NCBI RefSeq assembly: GCF_963678975.1
Contig: NC_089277.1
Span: 26,734,672-26,798,671 of the forward strand
Length of the DNA: 64,000 bases
Source: Dysidea avara
Taxonomy: Eukaryota; Porifera; Demospongiae; Dictyoceratida; Dysideidae
Reading direction: 5' to 3'
Positions 11,300 to 22,605 of the stretch are shown piece by piece. The position numbers were made by a program, and so were the translations under genes. The notes under the pieces were generated by a model. That model had not been told where the DNA came from and did no database searches. It saw only the letters and a list, made by a program, of their open reading frames with translations. Position 1 is the first letter of the stretch. The number at the start of each line of letters is the position of its first letter.

Positions 11300-13275
11300 T
11301 CATAGAACTCTCCATGGTGGTTTCTTTGTAACTGAACACTCTACAAGGTGACTTCTTCTTGCTGCTCTCTCTACAGGGTGAATGTTTGTAGCTGAACAAT
11401 CTACAAGGTAACTTCTTCTAGCTGATCTATCTACAGGGTGATTTGTTTGTAGCTGAACTATCTACAAGGTAACTTCTTTTAGCTGATCTCTCTACAGGGT
11501 GATTTGTTTGTAGCTGAATTCTATGCAGGTGATTTGTTTGCAGCTGAGCTCTTTACAGAATGGTTTCTTTGTATCTGAACTCTCTACAAGGTAACTTCTT
11601 CTAACTGATCTTTCTACAGGGCAATTTGTTTGAGGCTGAATTTTCTACAGGGTGATTTCTTTGCAGCTGAACTCTCTACATGGTGGTTTCTTTGTAACTG
11701 AACTCTCTACAAGGTAATTTCTTCTAGCTGATCTCTCTACAGGGAGATTTGTTTGTAGCTGAACTCTCTACAGGTGATTTGTTTGCAGCTAAACTCTCTA
11801 CATGATGGTTTCTTTGTTGCTGAACTCTCCACAAGGTAACTTCTTCTAGCTGATCTTTCTACAGGGTGATTTGTTTGTAACTGAACTCTATACAAGGAAA
11901 CTTCTTCTAGCTGATCTCTCTACAGGGAGATTTGTTTGTAGCTGAACTCTCTACAGGTGATTTCTTTGCAGCTGATCTCTCTACATGATGGTTCTTTGTA
12001 GCTGAATTCTCTACAAGGTGACTTCTTTTAGCTGATCTTTCTACTGGGTGATTTGTTTGTAGCTGAACTCTCTACAGGTGATTTCTTTGCAGCTGAACTC
12101 TCTACATGATGCTTTCTTTGTAGCTGAACTCTCTACAAGGTGACTTCTTCTAGCTGATCTTTCTACAGGGAGATTTGTTTGTAGCTGAACTCTCTACAGG
12201 TGGTTTGTTTGCAGCTAAACTCTCTACATGATGGTTTCTTTGTTGTTGAACTCTCCACAAGGTAACTTCTTCTAGCTGATCTTTCTACAGGGTGATTTGT
12301 TTGTAGCTGAACTCTCTACAGGTGATTTCTTTGCAGCTGAACTCTCTACATGATGGTTTCTTTGTAACTGAACTCTCTACAAGGTAATTTCTTCTAGCTG
12401 ATCTCTCTACAGGGAGATTTGTTTGTAGCTGAACTCTCTACAGGTGGTTTGTTTGCAGCTAAACTCTCTACATGATGGTTTCTTTGTTGCTGAACTCTCC
12501 ACAAGGTAACTTCTTCTAGCTGATCTTTCTACAGGGTGATTTGTTTGTAACTGAACTCTATACAAGGAAACTTCTTCTAGCTGATCTCTCTACAGGGAGA
12601 TTTGTTTGTAGCTGAACTCTCTACAGGTGATTTCTTTGCAGCTGATCTCTCTACATGATGGTTCTTTGTAGCTGAATTCTCTACAAGGTGACTTCTTTTA
12701 GCTGATCTTTCTACTGGGTGATTTGTTTGTAGCTGAACTCTCTACAGGTGATTTCTTTGCAGCTGAACTCTCTACATGATGCTTTCTTTGTAGCTGAACT
12801 CTCTACAAGGTAACTGATGTCTCTACAAGGTCACTAGTTTGTAACTGAACTCTCTACAAGGTGACTTCTTCTAGCTGATCTTTCTACAGGTGATTTGTTT
12901 GCAGCTGAACTCTCTACATGATGGTTTCTTTGTAGCTGAACTCTCTACAAGGTAACTTCTTCTAGCTGATCTTTCTACAGGATGATTTGTTTGTAGCTGA
13001 ACTCTCTACAAGGTAACTTCTTCTATTGATCTCTCTACAGGGCGATTTGTTTGTAGTTGAACTCTCTACATGGTAGTTTCTTTGCAGCTGAACTCTACAA
13101 GGTGATTTCTTCTAGCTGAACTATCTCTTTCCATAGTTGCATGAACTCCCTACAAGATAACTTCTTCTAGCTGATCTCTCTACAGGGTGAATTGTTTGTA
13201 GCTGATCACTCTACAGGGTGAATTGTTTGTAGCTGATCTCTATACAGGTTATCTGTTTCTAGCTGATCTCTTGAA
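11300..13275. repeat. Minisatellite array, ~31-bp units
   Basis: The core AGCTGAACTCTCTACA is followed by alternating endings (AGGTGACTTCTTCT, GGGTGATTTGTTTGT, GGTGATTTCTTTGC, TGATGGTTTCTTTGT). Units cycle in sets of about four. A longer segment around 11870-12125 recurs at about 12540-12795 with a 670-bp offset. Confidence 0.9.
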
Positions 13276-14316
13276 TTCTCTTCAGTGTGACTGCTCTATT
13301 AGGATGACTGCTCTATTAGAGTATCTCGATCTCGCACTTGCTGCACCAAGTTGGATTTCGTGTTATAACTCCGTGGCTTTAAGTCTGATTCTTCTACACC
13401 ATTGAAGAGCCTTTCTAAGATGATTACTCCATCTATACAGCGATTTTCAAAGCATTACCCCAAGCGGTTTATCTGGTAGGCGTGGCAAGTAATAGTTTTT
13501 TATTAGCTAATCTCGATTGCGTAATTGTTACACACTGTTGGTTTTTTCGTTGTATCTTCCTGGTTTTTAGCTCGATTTCTTTCAAACCACAAAAAGTTTG
13601 AGGTTCAATAGTTAACCTATTCACCCACCGATTTTCAGCTTCTTCCCATACGCGGTTTACCCTGTAGGCGTGACAACATATTGGTGTTATTTTTCGAGAA
13701 TAATCGATCATAACTCTTTTCCTGTTTATCGTATCCTAGCCAAAGTTGGTACAGAGATGCGCCTTTATACCCCGCTTCAGTGTGCCAAATTTCAAGGCAA
13801 TCGGATATGGCGTTCACGTTTTATAGCAGTTTTTGTAAGTGTGCGAAAAGAGGAAGAAAAATAAGAAGAAAAAAAAACCCAAGAAACTAAGCCAATTTTT
13901 GAAGTTGCATATCTCGGGAACGCTTGAAGCGATTTCGCTCAAATGTGGAATGTGGAGTGCTGAAGGCGGAGGGAGTGTCCACAGCAAAAATTGTCTTGTT
14001 TCATCAAGGAAGCACAGAGCTACGGAGGTGCGAAAATTGCGTTTTCTTCCTTCCTGTCAATACACTCACGGGTGTTGCGCGCCGGCTTCTTGGGCCGCAC
14101 GACACACTACCGTGTGTCTTGATATATATATATATAATTTAAGATCCACCACTGCAACAAATGTGAATATCCTGGTAACAAATCACAATATCTTACTAAA
14201 TTGATGATGACATAATAACCACGTGACCTAACCCATACCAAACAGTCTCCATTATTAAAGTAAACACATGCACAGTGATGATGTGAACATTGTTGTGATA
14301 ACAGTGATAGTTGTGG

Positions 14317-14324
14317 TATAAAAG
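14317..14324 (+). promoter_or_regulatory. TATA box of the collagen-like gene at 14513
   Basis: TATAAAAG followed by GAGTC, like the box before the 6767 gene. It stands only about 195 bp past the end of the composite element. Confidence 0.6.
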
Positions 14325-14442
14325 GAGTCAACCAACACTCACTCTACACTATCCTACTAGTGACTAGTTCAGTTGGTGTGATTGGTTGTTAGTTGTTCTA
14401 CCATTCTATAATATTAGATACTGCAAGGAAATTCAACAAACT

Positions 14443-14495
14443 GTAAGGAAATCATCTATACATGTGTAGAATGTGTTAGTTTATTGTATTTATAG
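14443..14495 (+). other. Probable 5'-UTR intron of the gene at 14513
   Basis: Donor GTAAGG and acceptor TTTATAG give a 53-nt intron ending 17 nt before the ATG, in the same place as the introns of the sister genes. The upstream edge is less certain than the acceptor. Confidence 0.5.
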
Positions 14496-14512
14496 ATCAA
14501 ACAGTTATCAAT

Positions 14513-15274
14513 ATGAATATAAAGATCTTAGCTCTGTTGATTTTTACCATCATCTTCCTCACTGATGCTGTGGAGGTCCGCACTGATGAAGATATCAATT
14601 CTCCACTAGTCTCTTTCCTACTTGCTAAACTACAACAATTGGAATCAAAGATCATGGTTAGACCAAATATCAGGACCACTAGACAGACTACACAAAAGCC
14701 TACTAAACCACCTGTTGTTGTTGATAACAAACAGTGTAACTGTCAACCTGGTGTAGTCACCTATGTTAGATGGGGTAATTTTACTTGTCCCTATGGAACA
14801 GATACTATCTACTCCGGAGTTGTAGCTGGGTCCTTTTATACTCATGAAGGAGCTGCAGTTGACCCACTGTGTTTACCTCCAAACCCACAATATTTGCAAC
14901 ACCAATCTGGCTACCAAAATGAAGCTATCTTATATGGTGCAGAATACCAAACATATGGTCCACTAGACCATACTCACAATCGTAATGTGCCATGTGCAGT
15001 CTGTCAAGTTTATGGTCGTGCTAGCAGGTTAATGATTCCATCACGCTATGAGTGTCCTCCTGGATGGACCATGGAGTACTACGGCTATCTTATGGCAGGA
15101 CATCACAATCATAAAGCAGCCACTCAGTACACATGTATGGACAAAACCTTACAAATGATACCAGGTAGTGGAGCTAATACAGATGGAAGGCTCTTCTACA
15201 CAGTTGAAGCACAGTGTAACCACTTCATTCCTTGTAGTGATAAAGAACTCACTTGTGTAGTGTGCACCAAGTAA
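14513..15274 (+). CDS. Secreted short-chain collagen C4-like domain protein (copy 3)
   Basis: A 253-residue member of the family. The signal peptide (MNIKILALLIFTIIFLTDA) pairs it with the copy at 39816 (MNIKMFALIIFTVIFLTDA), not with its neighbours. An extra Arg-Thr lies before the DED patch. The coiled segment, Thr/Pro linker and all 12 cysteines are kept, and the sequon is NFT rather than NST. The most different part is residues ~105-160 (SFYTHEGAA…, LQHQSGYQNEAILYGAEYQT), the same region that varies in every copy. An intact ORF, TATA box, 5'-UTR intron and conserved stop context argue for a working gene. The function beyond being a secreted matrix-type protein is unknown. Confidence 0.88.
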   Translation: MNIKILALLIFTIIFLTDAVEVRTDEDINSPLVSFLLAKLQQLESKIMVRPNIRTTRQTTQKPTKPPVVVDNKQCNCQPGVVTYVRWGNFTCPYGTDTIYSGVVAGSFYTHEGAAVDPLCLPPNPQYLQHQSGYQNEAILYGAEYQTYGPLDHTHNRNVPCAVCQVYGRASRLMIPSRYECPPGWTMEYYGYLMAGHHNHKAATQYTCMDKTLQMIPGSGANTDGRLFYTVEAQCNHFIPCSDKELTCVVCTK

Positions 15275-18240
15275 TTAGATGATTAGTGTAGGACAAACAC
15301 TATAATAGAGTAGTACCGGTATTATTTTGTATCTTTTCCATTACCTATATTGCTTTAAATCATTACAGAAAGCTACTGTTTTAATGAAATCGATGAATTT
15401 TTGTGCCAAGATTGTATAACAATATTTACCTGTGTATACACGTATGGAGTTGAGTTAGTATGCAAATTCAGTGCACTCATAATATTCTGCATTACCACAC
15501 TATAGTACAGTAGTAGACTTTGAGGTATAATTAGGCCTGCGTCAAATATTTGACGAAATTGTAAGAAATGCTGCTAAACTAGGAGCATAATGCAAGCATA
15601 ATGGGAACACTGAAGAGCATAATAGGGGAAATTCCTAAAAGGAATTTTGGGAAAAATTTTGAGCATAGTTGACTCAGGTCTAGCTATAGGTACCACACAA
15701 AAACAGCCAAGCTGTGAAAAAATGGTGCAGCCTTAAAAATCCTGGGTGAAAAAAGTTGTGAAATCAAAGGTGATGGCCAAGAAGTGGCTGCAATGATGTT
15801 AATGCTAATAAATTTTAACAATGCACACAGCCATTATTAAGATTTTTTATCATTAACATCCATTTCTTGGCCATCACCTTCAACTTTTTCACCCAGGTTT
15901 TTTAAGGCTACACCATTTTTTCACAGATCGGCTGTTTTTGTGTGGATTTCACTTCTTTTTGTACTTTATAAGGCCCCAAAACCAGCCTATGGCTGACTTT
16001 GTGGTTTGTTTTTACTCACATTTCTTCTTTTTTTATGTGGATACAATGATGATTATTGAAGACAGACTTATAAATGTATTTCACTGCATCAATATTTTAT
16101 AATATTAAAATAGGCAGTGGTTACTGAATCGAAAGACGCCTGGGCTATTGAACTAATAGTCACGTGAAGCCCACCAAATTGACCTATATGGGCTATGAGA
16201 AGGACCAGATAATTCCAAACAGCAAATCAAACAGTACAGAATGGATGATTACTGAATTTGTCTATTTTAATAATCACGTGATTCATGCACTTTATCACTC
16301 CGTGAATTTGATTGTGGGACTCGATGTGAGGCTACTCCACTCGTGCATCAGGAAATCCATTTAGAATGGTGGAATCATGGATGGTCACGTCAAGAATTAC
16401 TAAGTAGACAAGTTAGAACGTTGCTAGTCAAGAAGGCTGGCCACTGATAGGGTTGTTTGTATAGCTACTCAGTTTAAATACATCAGAGGCTTTAGGACAT
16501 GCTAAGTACAAGGGTAGTGGAAAGGCTCAAGAATAGCCTTGTAAAATATTCCTGTATTCATGGAGCAGGACTGGAAGACAGTTGTTAAAGAGCCAGTCAA
16601 CAGCTGGCCTAGCACAACAGAACATAAGTCTTTTGTGTACTGAGACATGTAGTGTGATTACTTAACATGTTGAAGTATTTTAGTGGGTGAAAATTGTACT
16701 GTGTGCATGGTACTGGTTTGGATTGGTATGAATGTGGTGTGTTTGCAGTGGCATAGCCCCACATCAGCAATTGTCCATCACCAATTCAATCATTGTGTGC
16801 CTTTCCATCACAAACTCACCATGTAGCTATCTAGTGCATGATAGCAATAATTATCTAACTTTTGAAACTTCACGTGCCCTGGCCAGTAGCACTAGCACCA
16901 AAGGTAGCATTGACTCTCTCATAGCACATGACAAAAATATTAGATTAGTCATGCCTGCTAATCATTATTCTATAATCTATAAATAGCTTACTCACATGAT
17001 AGTGCATCTTCAAAATTTGGTCTGAGACCAGTAACCATCTGAGACTGTCATTCAATGATGCTGAAGACAGAACTATGACAAAGTGTTGATGTTGAAAGTT
17101 TAATGTAAGAGCTATGCTTAGTTTATATAGTCATTCTTAGTGGAGGTATGCTGAGGTTTGCTTGTGGCACCAAAGGAATCAGACATTTATCTACGTGTAC
17201 TTTAACAGAAACCAGTGTTATAAAACTGAAGGAAGCAAGTTCTGGCTCACTAGAGGAGGATAGGGGTTAGAGCTAAGAATGAAGTGTGGATGAAATCAGT
17301 GTGGCCAGGAGTGCAGCAGAGGCTGTGTCTATTAACGTAAGTAGCTACTGCTTCATATATCGGTAATTCTACTACAAATGTTTATAATTATGCAGTTCTA
17401 CTTGATTGTGGACAAATGTGTTGGAATACAGTTGAGGCATGTGAGATGGAAAGGCTCGATGAATATTACCTGCAGTGATGACATGGATTGTTCATAATAA
17501 AGTAGCTACATAGTTATGATTTATTATTAGCATAATGTAACAACGTATCTCGGCTTGCCCATGTTTGGGTCATTAGCTTTGTGCAATTATTTTGACAATG
17601 TTGAGCATTTTGCCGGTGTCTGCCCCCCACTTCACCTTCTGGCTGGCTGTGCCACTGTGTGTTTGTATATTTGGTTGAGGTGTTCGACAATGAATTTATT
17701 AAATTTATGTCGCTCTGGGAGTTATTAACTGTACAAATAGAAATCTGCCATTTTCTATCACTTTCCTACTGCATGGGTGTTCACAGTCAGTATTTAGAAC
17801 CAATATTTTAGAAATCACCTATACATCTACAGCAGAGGCAATAACAATGAAACTGACACAGTAGCTTCTTGAAGTATGCAGGCTAACCAGAACACATGCC
17901 ATTCTGGGGTACAAGAGTATATTGTGATTTTAGAAGCTATAATGGATTCTCTGTTGATGAAAATAAAGTATTTCGCACATGAATTACTTGATGATTAGAA
18001 AACAGTTGGAAGTCCTCAAGCTAATGAAACTTGGTACAGAATTATATAATATTTACAATCACAGGAGGTTAGTCACGCATCATAGTCCTATGACATGAGA
18101 TTACATAACCAAACATTGTTCCTGGTGTTAAACAGCTAGGAATGTATCATGTTGTACTAAGAAGGCTTGTAAGGGCTCTGGAATGCTCTGGTATGTGCAT
18201 ATATTTTGTCCTTCAGAATATTAAGAGGTGTCAACGTTAA
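15275..18240. other. Region without a supported gene
   Basis: 15540-15680 resembles part of the hAT-like element at 44028 (phrases GCATAATGCAAGCATAATGGG, GAGCATAATAGG). A diverged hairpin is at 15693-15945. From about 16000 to 18240 I see only short ORFs without domain features. Confidence 0.5.
15693..15945. repeat. Diverged hairpin related to the composite-element head
   Basis: Ends CCACACAAAAACAGCCAAGC / GATCGGCTGTTTTTGTGTGG, with inner arms resembling the 10797 hairpin (GTGAAATC…AAGGTGATGGCCAAGAA). A short tail follows (ACTTCTTTTTGTACTTTATA) but no minisatellite, so it is either an older or a shorter relative. Confidence 0.75.
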
Positions 18241-18540
18241 TAGAGGTGTGCGATAATCTCGATTATTAAGATATAGTATATAATATAGGTTTATTTATCT
18301 AAAAACTAATGGCGTAGACACCTCCTGCAGGGTTCCAACTCTCCCACCATTTGGTGTAGTGCTAAAACTAATATAACATCTTTGTACTCTTTAAATTGTA
18401 ATTTGCTCACTTTACTGGTTACATTATTGGCAAAAAAAACTAAAATACGTATTTGTTTCTATTTTCTAGATATGTTAGATAATTGAGATAAGTTGAAAGA
18501 AAATATCAAGATATGTCTAAGTTTGTCATCGCACACTTCT
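18241..18540. mobile_element. hAT-like MITE, 300 bp
   Basis: Ends TAGAGGTGTGCGAT / ATCGCACACTTCT. Imperfect 8-bp flanking repeats AACGTTAA / AATGTTCA (6 of 8 match). No ORF. Confidence 0.65.
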
Positions 18541-18548
18541 AATGTTCA

Positions 18549-19218
18549 CCTGAGATCACGAGATGAATGACGCATGACCAACCTCATCTGATTGGCAGTA
18601 CTATATGTATGCAGTTAAAATTGTCATCAAATGTTCAAAGTCAACCGAAGGAGGATATATGCTTGCAGTGACGTGCGACATAGAGAAAATATAATTTGTA
18701 ACACTTGATTCATTACAACTCACCTTTTTCATATACTTTGCACATAGTGCTAGAACGCTATTATATGTAGCTTGCATTATTAACACTTTCAATTTTAACT
18801 CTGGGATGATGGACTAATATTATTAAATTAATAATTCAGTGATTGAACAAAATTATTACCGAACTAAGCAGTGTTATTAAGCTGAAATACATTACATTAA
18901 AATCATAGTTACTTTCACTAAACACTTCAACTGTTTATCAAAAAAGTGGTTTGATATGGTGAGTTATGAGACTTTAAAAATTTCCCATACATTTAGTATA
19001 GACGACTCAGGTATGCAAACATGTTTACAACAAGAAAACATGCTTGTTCCTGTACAAAACTATTGGGAGCGAACACATGTTCACCCCTTTGATATTACTA
19101 TATTTAGCGTGGGTTCAGGTGAACACTTACTGACTATAGAGCTCCAATAATTTACACTTGTACAATGTAAGTATAAATTGCATCATACCACAGAGCTAGT
19201 ACAGGAACACTATCACTC
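18549..19218. other. 3' flank of PITRM1
   Basis: Nothing coding recognised downstream of the PITRM1 stop. AT-rich sequence. Confidence 0.4.
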
Positions 19219-19321
19219 CTAGTTACTACCGTGAATAGTCCATCCATTTTCAGTGATGAGGTTGTTGTTCTCTGGACCAATTATTGTTGAAGACATTGAA
19301 TCTTTACTATCACCGAGGTAT
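19219..19321 (-). CDS. PITRM1: PITRM1 terminal exon
   Basis: Translates to YLGDSKDSMSSTIIGPENNN and on to HGSN-stop. It matches the animal PITRM1 end (YLGTG…ILGPENP). Acceptor ATGTAG. The first base completes the Arg codon split with the exon at 19878-20011. Confidence 0.85.
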
Positions 19322-19379
19322 CTACATAGCACACACAACTAGTATAAAGTGGTATCAGTCTATTGTCATGCACAAAATT

Positions 19380-19655
19380 TTATATACATACCACCAAGAT
19401 TTCATAAGAATATGAGAAACCATCTGCTTTGTTCTCCCATGCAAGTTTCATCCTGGAGGTTTCTTTATACACCGAATCATCGGTGTCTCTTTCACCAACT
19501 GGTTCATTGGTAGTATTCTTCAGTTTCTTGCTGGTGTCTGTGCTGAAATTGTCTTCACTGTTGTCCTATTCTTCATTGAGAGAATAGCAGCGTCTTCCAA
19601 GGTCCTCCACAACTTTTCTAACATACTGAATTAATTGTGTCTGCGTAATGCGCAT
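19380..19655 (-). pseudogene. ORF-like segment inside the last PITRM1 intron
   Basis: From an ATG at 19655 (MRITQTQLIQYVRKVVEDLG) the frame reads through one TAG (19566-19568) and continues in coding-like composition (ETSRMKLAWENKADGFSYSY) to a donor-like GTATGT. It does not match PITRM1, whose flanking exons join directly in phase. It could be a decayed exon of another gene or a retained alternative exon. Family not recognised. Confidence 0.35.
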
Positions 19656-19877
19656 CTTTAACCGCAATATTGTGTGCTTATAGCCCTTTAAGTAAGTTAA
19701 CATGTTTTAGTGATGATCACTATTGCATAATATTATAACGCAGTGTGTTTTGAAGGGGTAATTGAGCGTTGGATACTCTCCCTCCCTTTATATTATTATG
19801 AACTCTTGATATGACAGAATGCTTAGATGTACACATAACAAATTGTACATACATTATAAAGAAGCATGACAGCCAAC

Positions 19878-20011
19878 CTTGTTGCAACTTCCATCACAGA
19901 TTGTTTGGTTACAGCAAACAGTTCATCACGGTGTTGTTGTCGCAATTCATCTGATTTTCCTTGTAAAAACAATATTAATCCCTTGTTATCAGGACTGACT
20001 GGAGAATCAAC
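19878..20011 (-). CDS. PITRM1: PITRM1 exon (VDSP region)
   Basis: Encodes VDSPVSPDNKGLILFLQGKS and then the segment ending MEVATR. It matches the VDAPVAPSDKG…FLYGLSDE region of animal PITRM1. Clean AG/GT boundaries: acceptor ATACCAG, donor AG|GTTGGC. Confidence 0.9.
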
Positions 20012-20401
20012 CTGGTATTTAACAAACAGTATGACTTAAACAAAATACTAATGTATGTACTTTATTGCTTCATCTTTATATGTCAATACATACAATTGTT
20101 CTCTATGTATGTATATGTATGTATGTACATACATACAGTATATACCAGTTGAAGCTTTGACTACTATAGTACTGTCAAAAGATAAATTGTAACATTAGGA
20201 AGGGGCAAACTTTGTAAGTAAAGGTGCAAGTGGTAGGTACAAATATTCTTTAAATCTGCAGCAAACTATATAAAATTTTGAAGGTATAACTTTTTTATCA
20301 GATTCACAAAAGTTAGTCCTTAATAAGCAGACTTCATGCACTGACCCCTACGTAACATTCAAGATATTTTCGTGGAAATTTTATTACGCCTATAGCTAAA
20401 C

Positions 20402-20600
20402 TACCATATTTACTTGGTTAAATGCCACAGCATTTATTATCTTAGTTCAAAACATTGATGCAGCGACTATTCAAACTCGACACTTTTCATTGCTTGAAAA
20501 CAATGGTTATAATAAGCCCTTACTTTCAAAATCGTTTGTGGCATCACTCAAGTGTGCTTTTATTGGAGGTGTGGTATCTAACCAAGTAAATACGATATGT
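20402..20600. mobile_element. Small TIR element in a PITRM1 intron
   Basis: Ends CATATTTACTTGGTTA and its complement TAACCAAGTAAATACGATAT bound ~200 bp of non-coding sequence about 35 bp from the next exon. Confidence 0.6.
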
Positions 20601-20635
20601 TTTCTTTAAAAAAATAGCAAAGTCAGGACACACAC

Positions 20636-20750
20636 CTGAGAGAAGACTCCCAGCTTAGCTTCACCAACATCTTGATAACTGAAGTTACCATCGATGGCCC
20701 AGTCAATACAGTTCTCAAATGACTTGAATATTTCCACAGAATTAGGGTCC
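20636..20750 (-). CDS. PITRM1: PITRM1 exon (DPNSVE…KLGVFSQ)
   Basis: Encodes DPNSVEIFKSFENCIDWAID and GNFSYQDVGEAKLGVFSQ, matching RDPNTIETLQSFGKAVDWA and DIDEAKLSVFS in the animal protein. The donor is CAG|GTGTGT. It is separated from the previous exon by a 54-nt intron (20751-20804). Confidence 0.9.
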
Positions 20751-20804
20751 CTAGAAACACAATTACTTGTAGCAGACCAAATCAATTTCAGCTCAAAGTC
20801 ATAC

Positions 20805-20873
20805 CGATAAGAGAAGAAGGAAAACACACCAGCTGAACTTTTAGCTCCTACACTATACGCACCACCTTTTTCC
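20805..20873 (-). CDS. PITRM1: PITRM1 exon (EKGGAY motif)
   Basis: Encodes the strongly conserved EKGGAYSVGAKSSAGVFSFF followed by SY and a split Arg. Family counterpart: REKGGAYGGGAKLSHNGIF. Acceptor CTTTTAG; donor CG|GTATGA. Confidence 0.9.
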
Positions 20874-21201
20874 CTAAAAGAAGAGGAAACAAGTAAAATA
20901 AAATAAACAGGATAACATACAAATACACTTGTAAGCATGAACTCTTTATGTGCTTTATAGGCCACACATTTACAAGAGAGTCAAAAATACTACTATACTT
21001 ACATTGTGTATGGTGTGGTTGTGTAAACATTACTAATGATTCACAAGATTTGAATACGATCGAATATGTGGTATATCAATTTAATAACTGCACATCTTGA
21101 GTTTTGCAAAAGTAGTTATAGTCTATGACAACTTGTTCTCATGCAAGGATTATGCCAGAATAATGGATTGGTATATAAAAGCATCAAGCAATAATAGGTA
21201 G

Positions 21202-21557
21202 GACTGCAACAAATATTCATTCGTTAAGATATTATCCGGATACTAAGTTTACCATTCGGAATTTCAGATATTTGTTAACTAGTAAATTATAAGTGTTTAC
21301 AGTCAATATGGGTTTGGTTGCCAGCTATGTTTCTACAAGATGGACTGTTATGCCATGTATATTAATTAAAATTGATTATAAAGACAGCCACCAATAATTT
21401 TGCATATATTTCAGAAAGGAACTGGCCAAGTATGTGGTAATATGTGGCTGAATTCTAACACTTTTGCATTAATCAAAATGTTACCAAATAGTTTAGTATT
21501 CGTTCGTTAAGACATCCAAATATCCGGATACTAAATTTGATATTCGTTGCAGCCCGT
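21202..21557. mobile_element. hAT-like MITE in a PITRM1 intron
   Basis: Ends GGACTGCAACAAATATTC and GAATATC…-type complement (GATATTCGTTGCAGCCC), with internal repeats of ATTCGTTAAGA and TATCCGGATACTAA on both sides. No clear target-site duplication and no ORF. Confidence 0.6.
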
Positions 21558-21896
21558 ATAGTGCATTGGAGATTATAGGAGCTGTAACTCTGTTCATTGT
21601 ACATGAATCAGATTGACACACCTCAGGTACACATGGTAAACTATCAGATTAACAGTCTCTTGTTAAGGTAAAAGCTACTGAAGATTGAGATACTCTAATA
21701 GAACAATCGCTGTATATATTCTAATAGAATGTTCAAAGGTGTATTAATAGACTACATTTTCTTAAGATCACTGTAGAAGCATAATAGGGAATAGGAGTAA
21801 TTCTCAAAAGTGTAATAGATACTGTAGATTTAAGGTATCTAGCTATTGTCACTACTATAGTACAAAAGTTCAAGATTCTTACACTACATACTGTAC

Positions 21897-21950
21897 CTGA
21901 TTTCTTTGATGAGATATTTGTTTGCCATCAGTCTTGCTAAAATGCTCAAA
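21897..21950 (-). CDS. PITRM1: PITRM1 exon (SLSILARLM)
   Basis: A 54-nt exon encoding (S)LSILARLMANKYLIKEI(R). It matches SLKILARLMTAKFLHTEIR of the animal protein. The phase joins the preceding AG and the following G GAA codon exactly. Confidence 0.9.
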
Positions 21951-22300
21951 CTACATAATGAAAGATATCAGTGAGCATTAAATACAATTAATTATGTAAT
22001 CTGATATGTTACTCAGTAAAATCAGTTTAAGTGAAAATTTATATAGTGTGTGTACTGTATAGCAGAAAACTTTGGCAAAATCCAACCGGCAAAAAAAGCA
22101 AACAAAAAAAAAACTTTGGCAAATCATTGTGCTTGTAGATAATGACAGCTGGAATATATACTTTGGCAGGAAAAAGTTTGGTGAACTAAAGAATGATTTG
22201 TAAAATTCTCCAATGTATTGTACTGCCCAAAGTTTCCTACTATACACAGTAGTTAATTTTGCCAAATGTGTGATATGTTGATATACTGACCTTACATTAT

Positions 22301-22592
22301 AGAGGTGCACTGATATGGAAATTTTCCAATATACTGATAACCGATTATTAGCTACAGAACTACTGAATCCGATACCAACATTTTTAAGTGTTGGGTTGTA
22401 TCTGGTTTTCAGTATGGTCAAAACATTTTACAAAAAAGCTTAAAAGGTAGTTTAGTACCCACAGTGCTACAAGTACAAGATTACAAAAAGGTGAGAAATA
22501 TATTATTCAAATGAAATATCTGCTAAAAAGTCAACTTTCTACCGATACTGATATCGATACTAATACCAATGTTCATATCAGTGCATCTCTAG
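22301..22592. mobile_element. hAT-like MITE next to a PITRM1 exon
   Basis: Ends AGAGGTGCACTGATAT and ATATCAGTGCATCTCT. The interior carries CCGATA/TATCGG-type repeats typical of this MITE group. It ends 14 bp from the exon donor at 22606. Confidence 0.65.
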
Positions 22593-22605
22593 TATATTCA
22601 ACTAC

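Larger units (their letters stand above)
10797..14122 (+). mobile_element. Composite hairpin-minisatellite element, copy 1
   Basis: Order of parts: a ~326-bp fold-back (10797-11122), a tail (11123-11300) ending in a GAAGAAGAAAA phrase, a ~31-bp-unit array (11300-13275), and a unique region (13276-14122) closing with GACACAC-TACC-GTGTGTC then TTGA. The same order, in reverse, is at 41506-46242, and the first parts recur from 62973. All three copies begin TCTAATC with A just before. The start with TC and the 3'-terminal hairpin resemble Helitron ends, but the last bases (CTTGA) do not fit the usual CTRR, so the class is unresolved. ORFs in the unique region are not conserved as proteins. Confidence 0.8.

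Noticed and set aside
11300-13275. CRISPR-like array
   Set aside because: The units are contiguous, variable and without unique spacers. The window is eukaryotic. It is a minisatellite.
10797-14122. Firm assignment of the composite element as a Helitron
   Set aside because: The TC start and 3' hairpin fit, but the terminal bases are CTTGA and only two complete copies are visible, so it is kept as a hypothesis only.
13839-14204. 121-codon ORF with Lys-rich start
   Set aside because: It crosses the end of the composite element into flanking DNA and is not kept in copy 2.
16164-16986. Short ORFs between 16.1 and 17.0 kb
   Set aside because: No signal peptide, domain, splice context or paralogue. 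Nothing supports coding.
21978-22421. 147-codon minus-strand ORF
   Set aside because: It is partly translated hAT-like MITE and AT-rich intron, with no domain or splice context.
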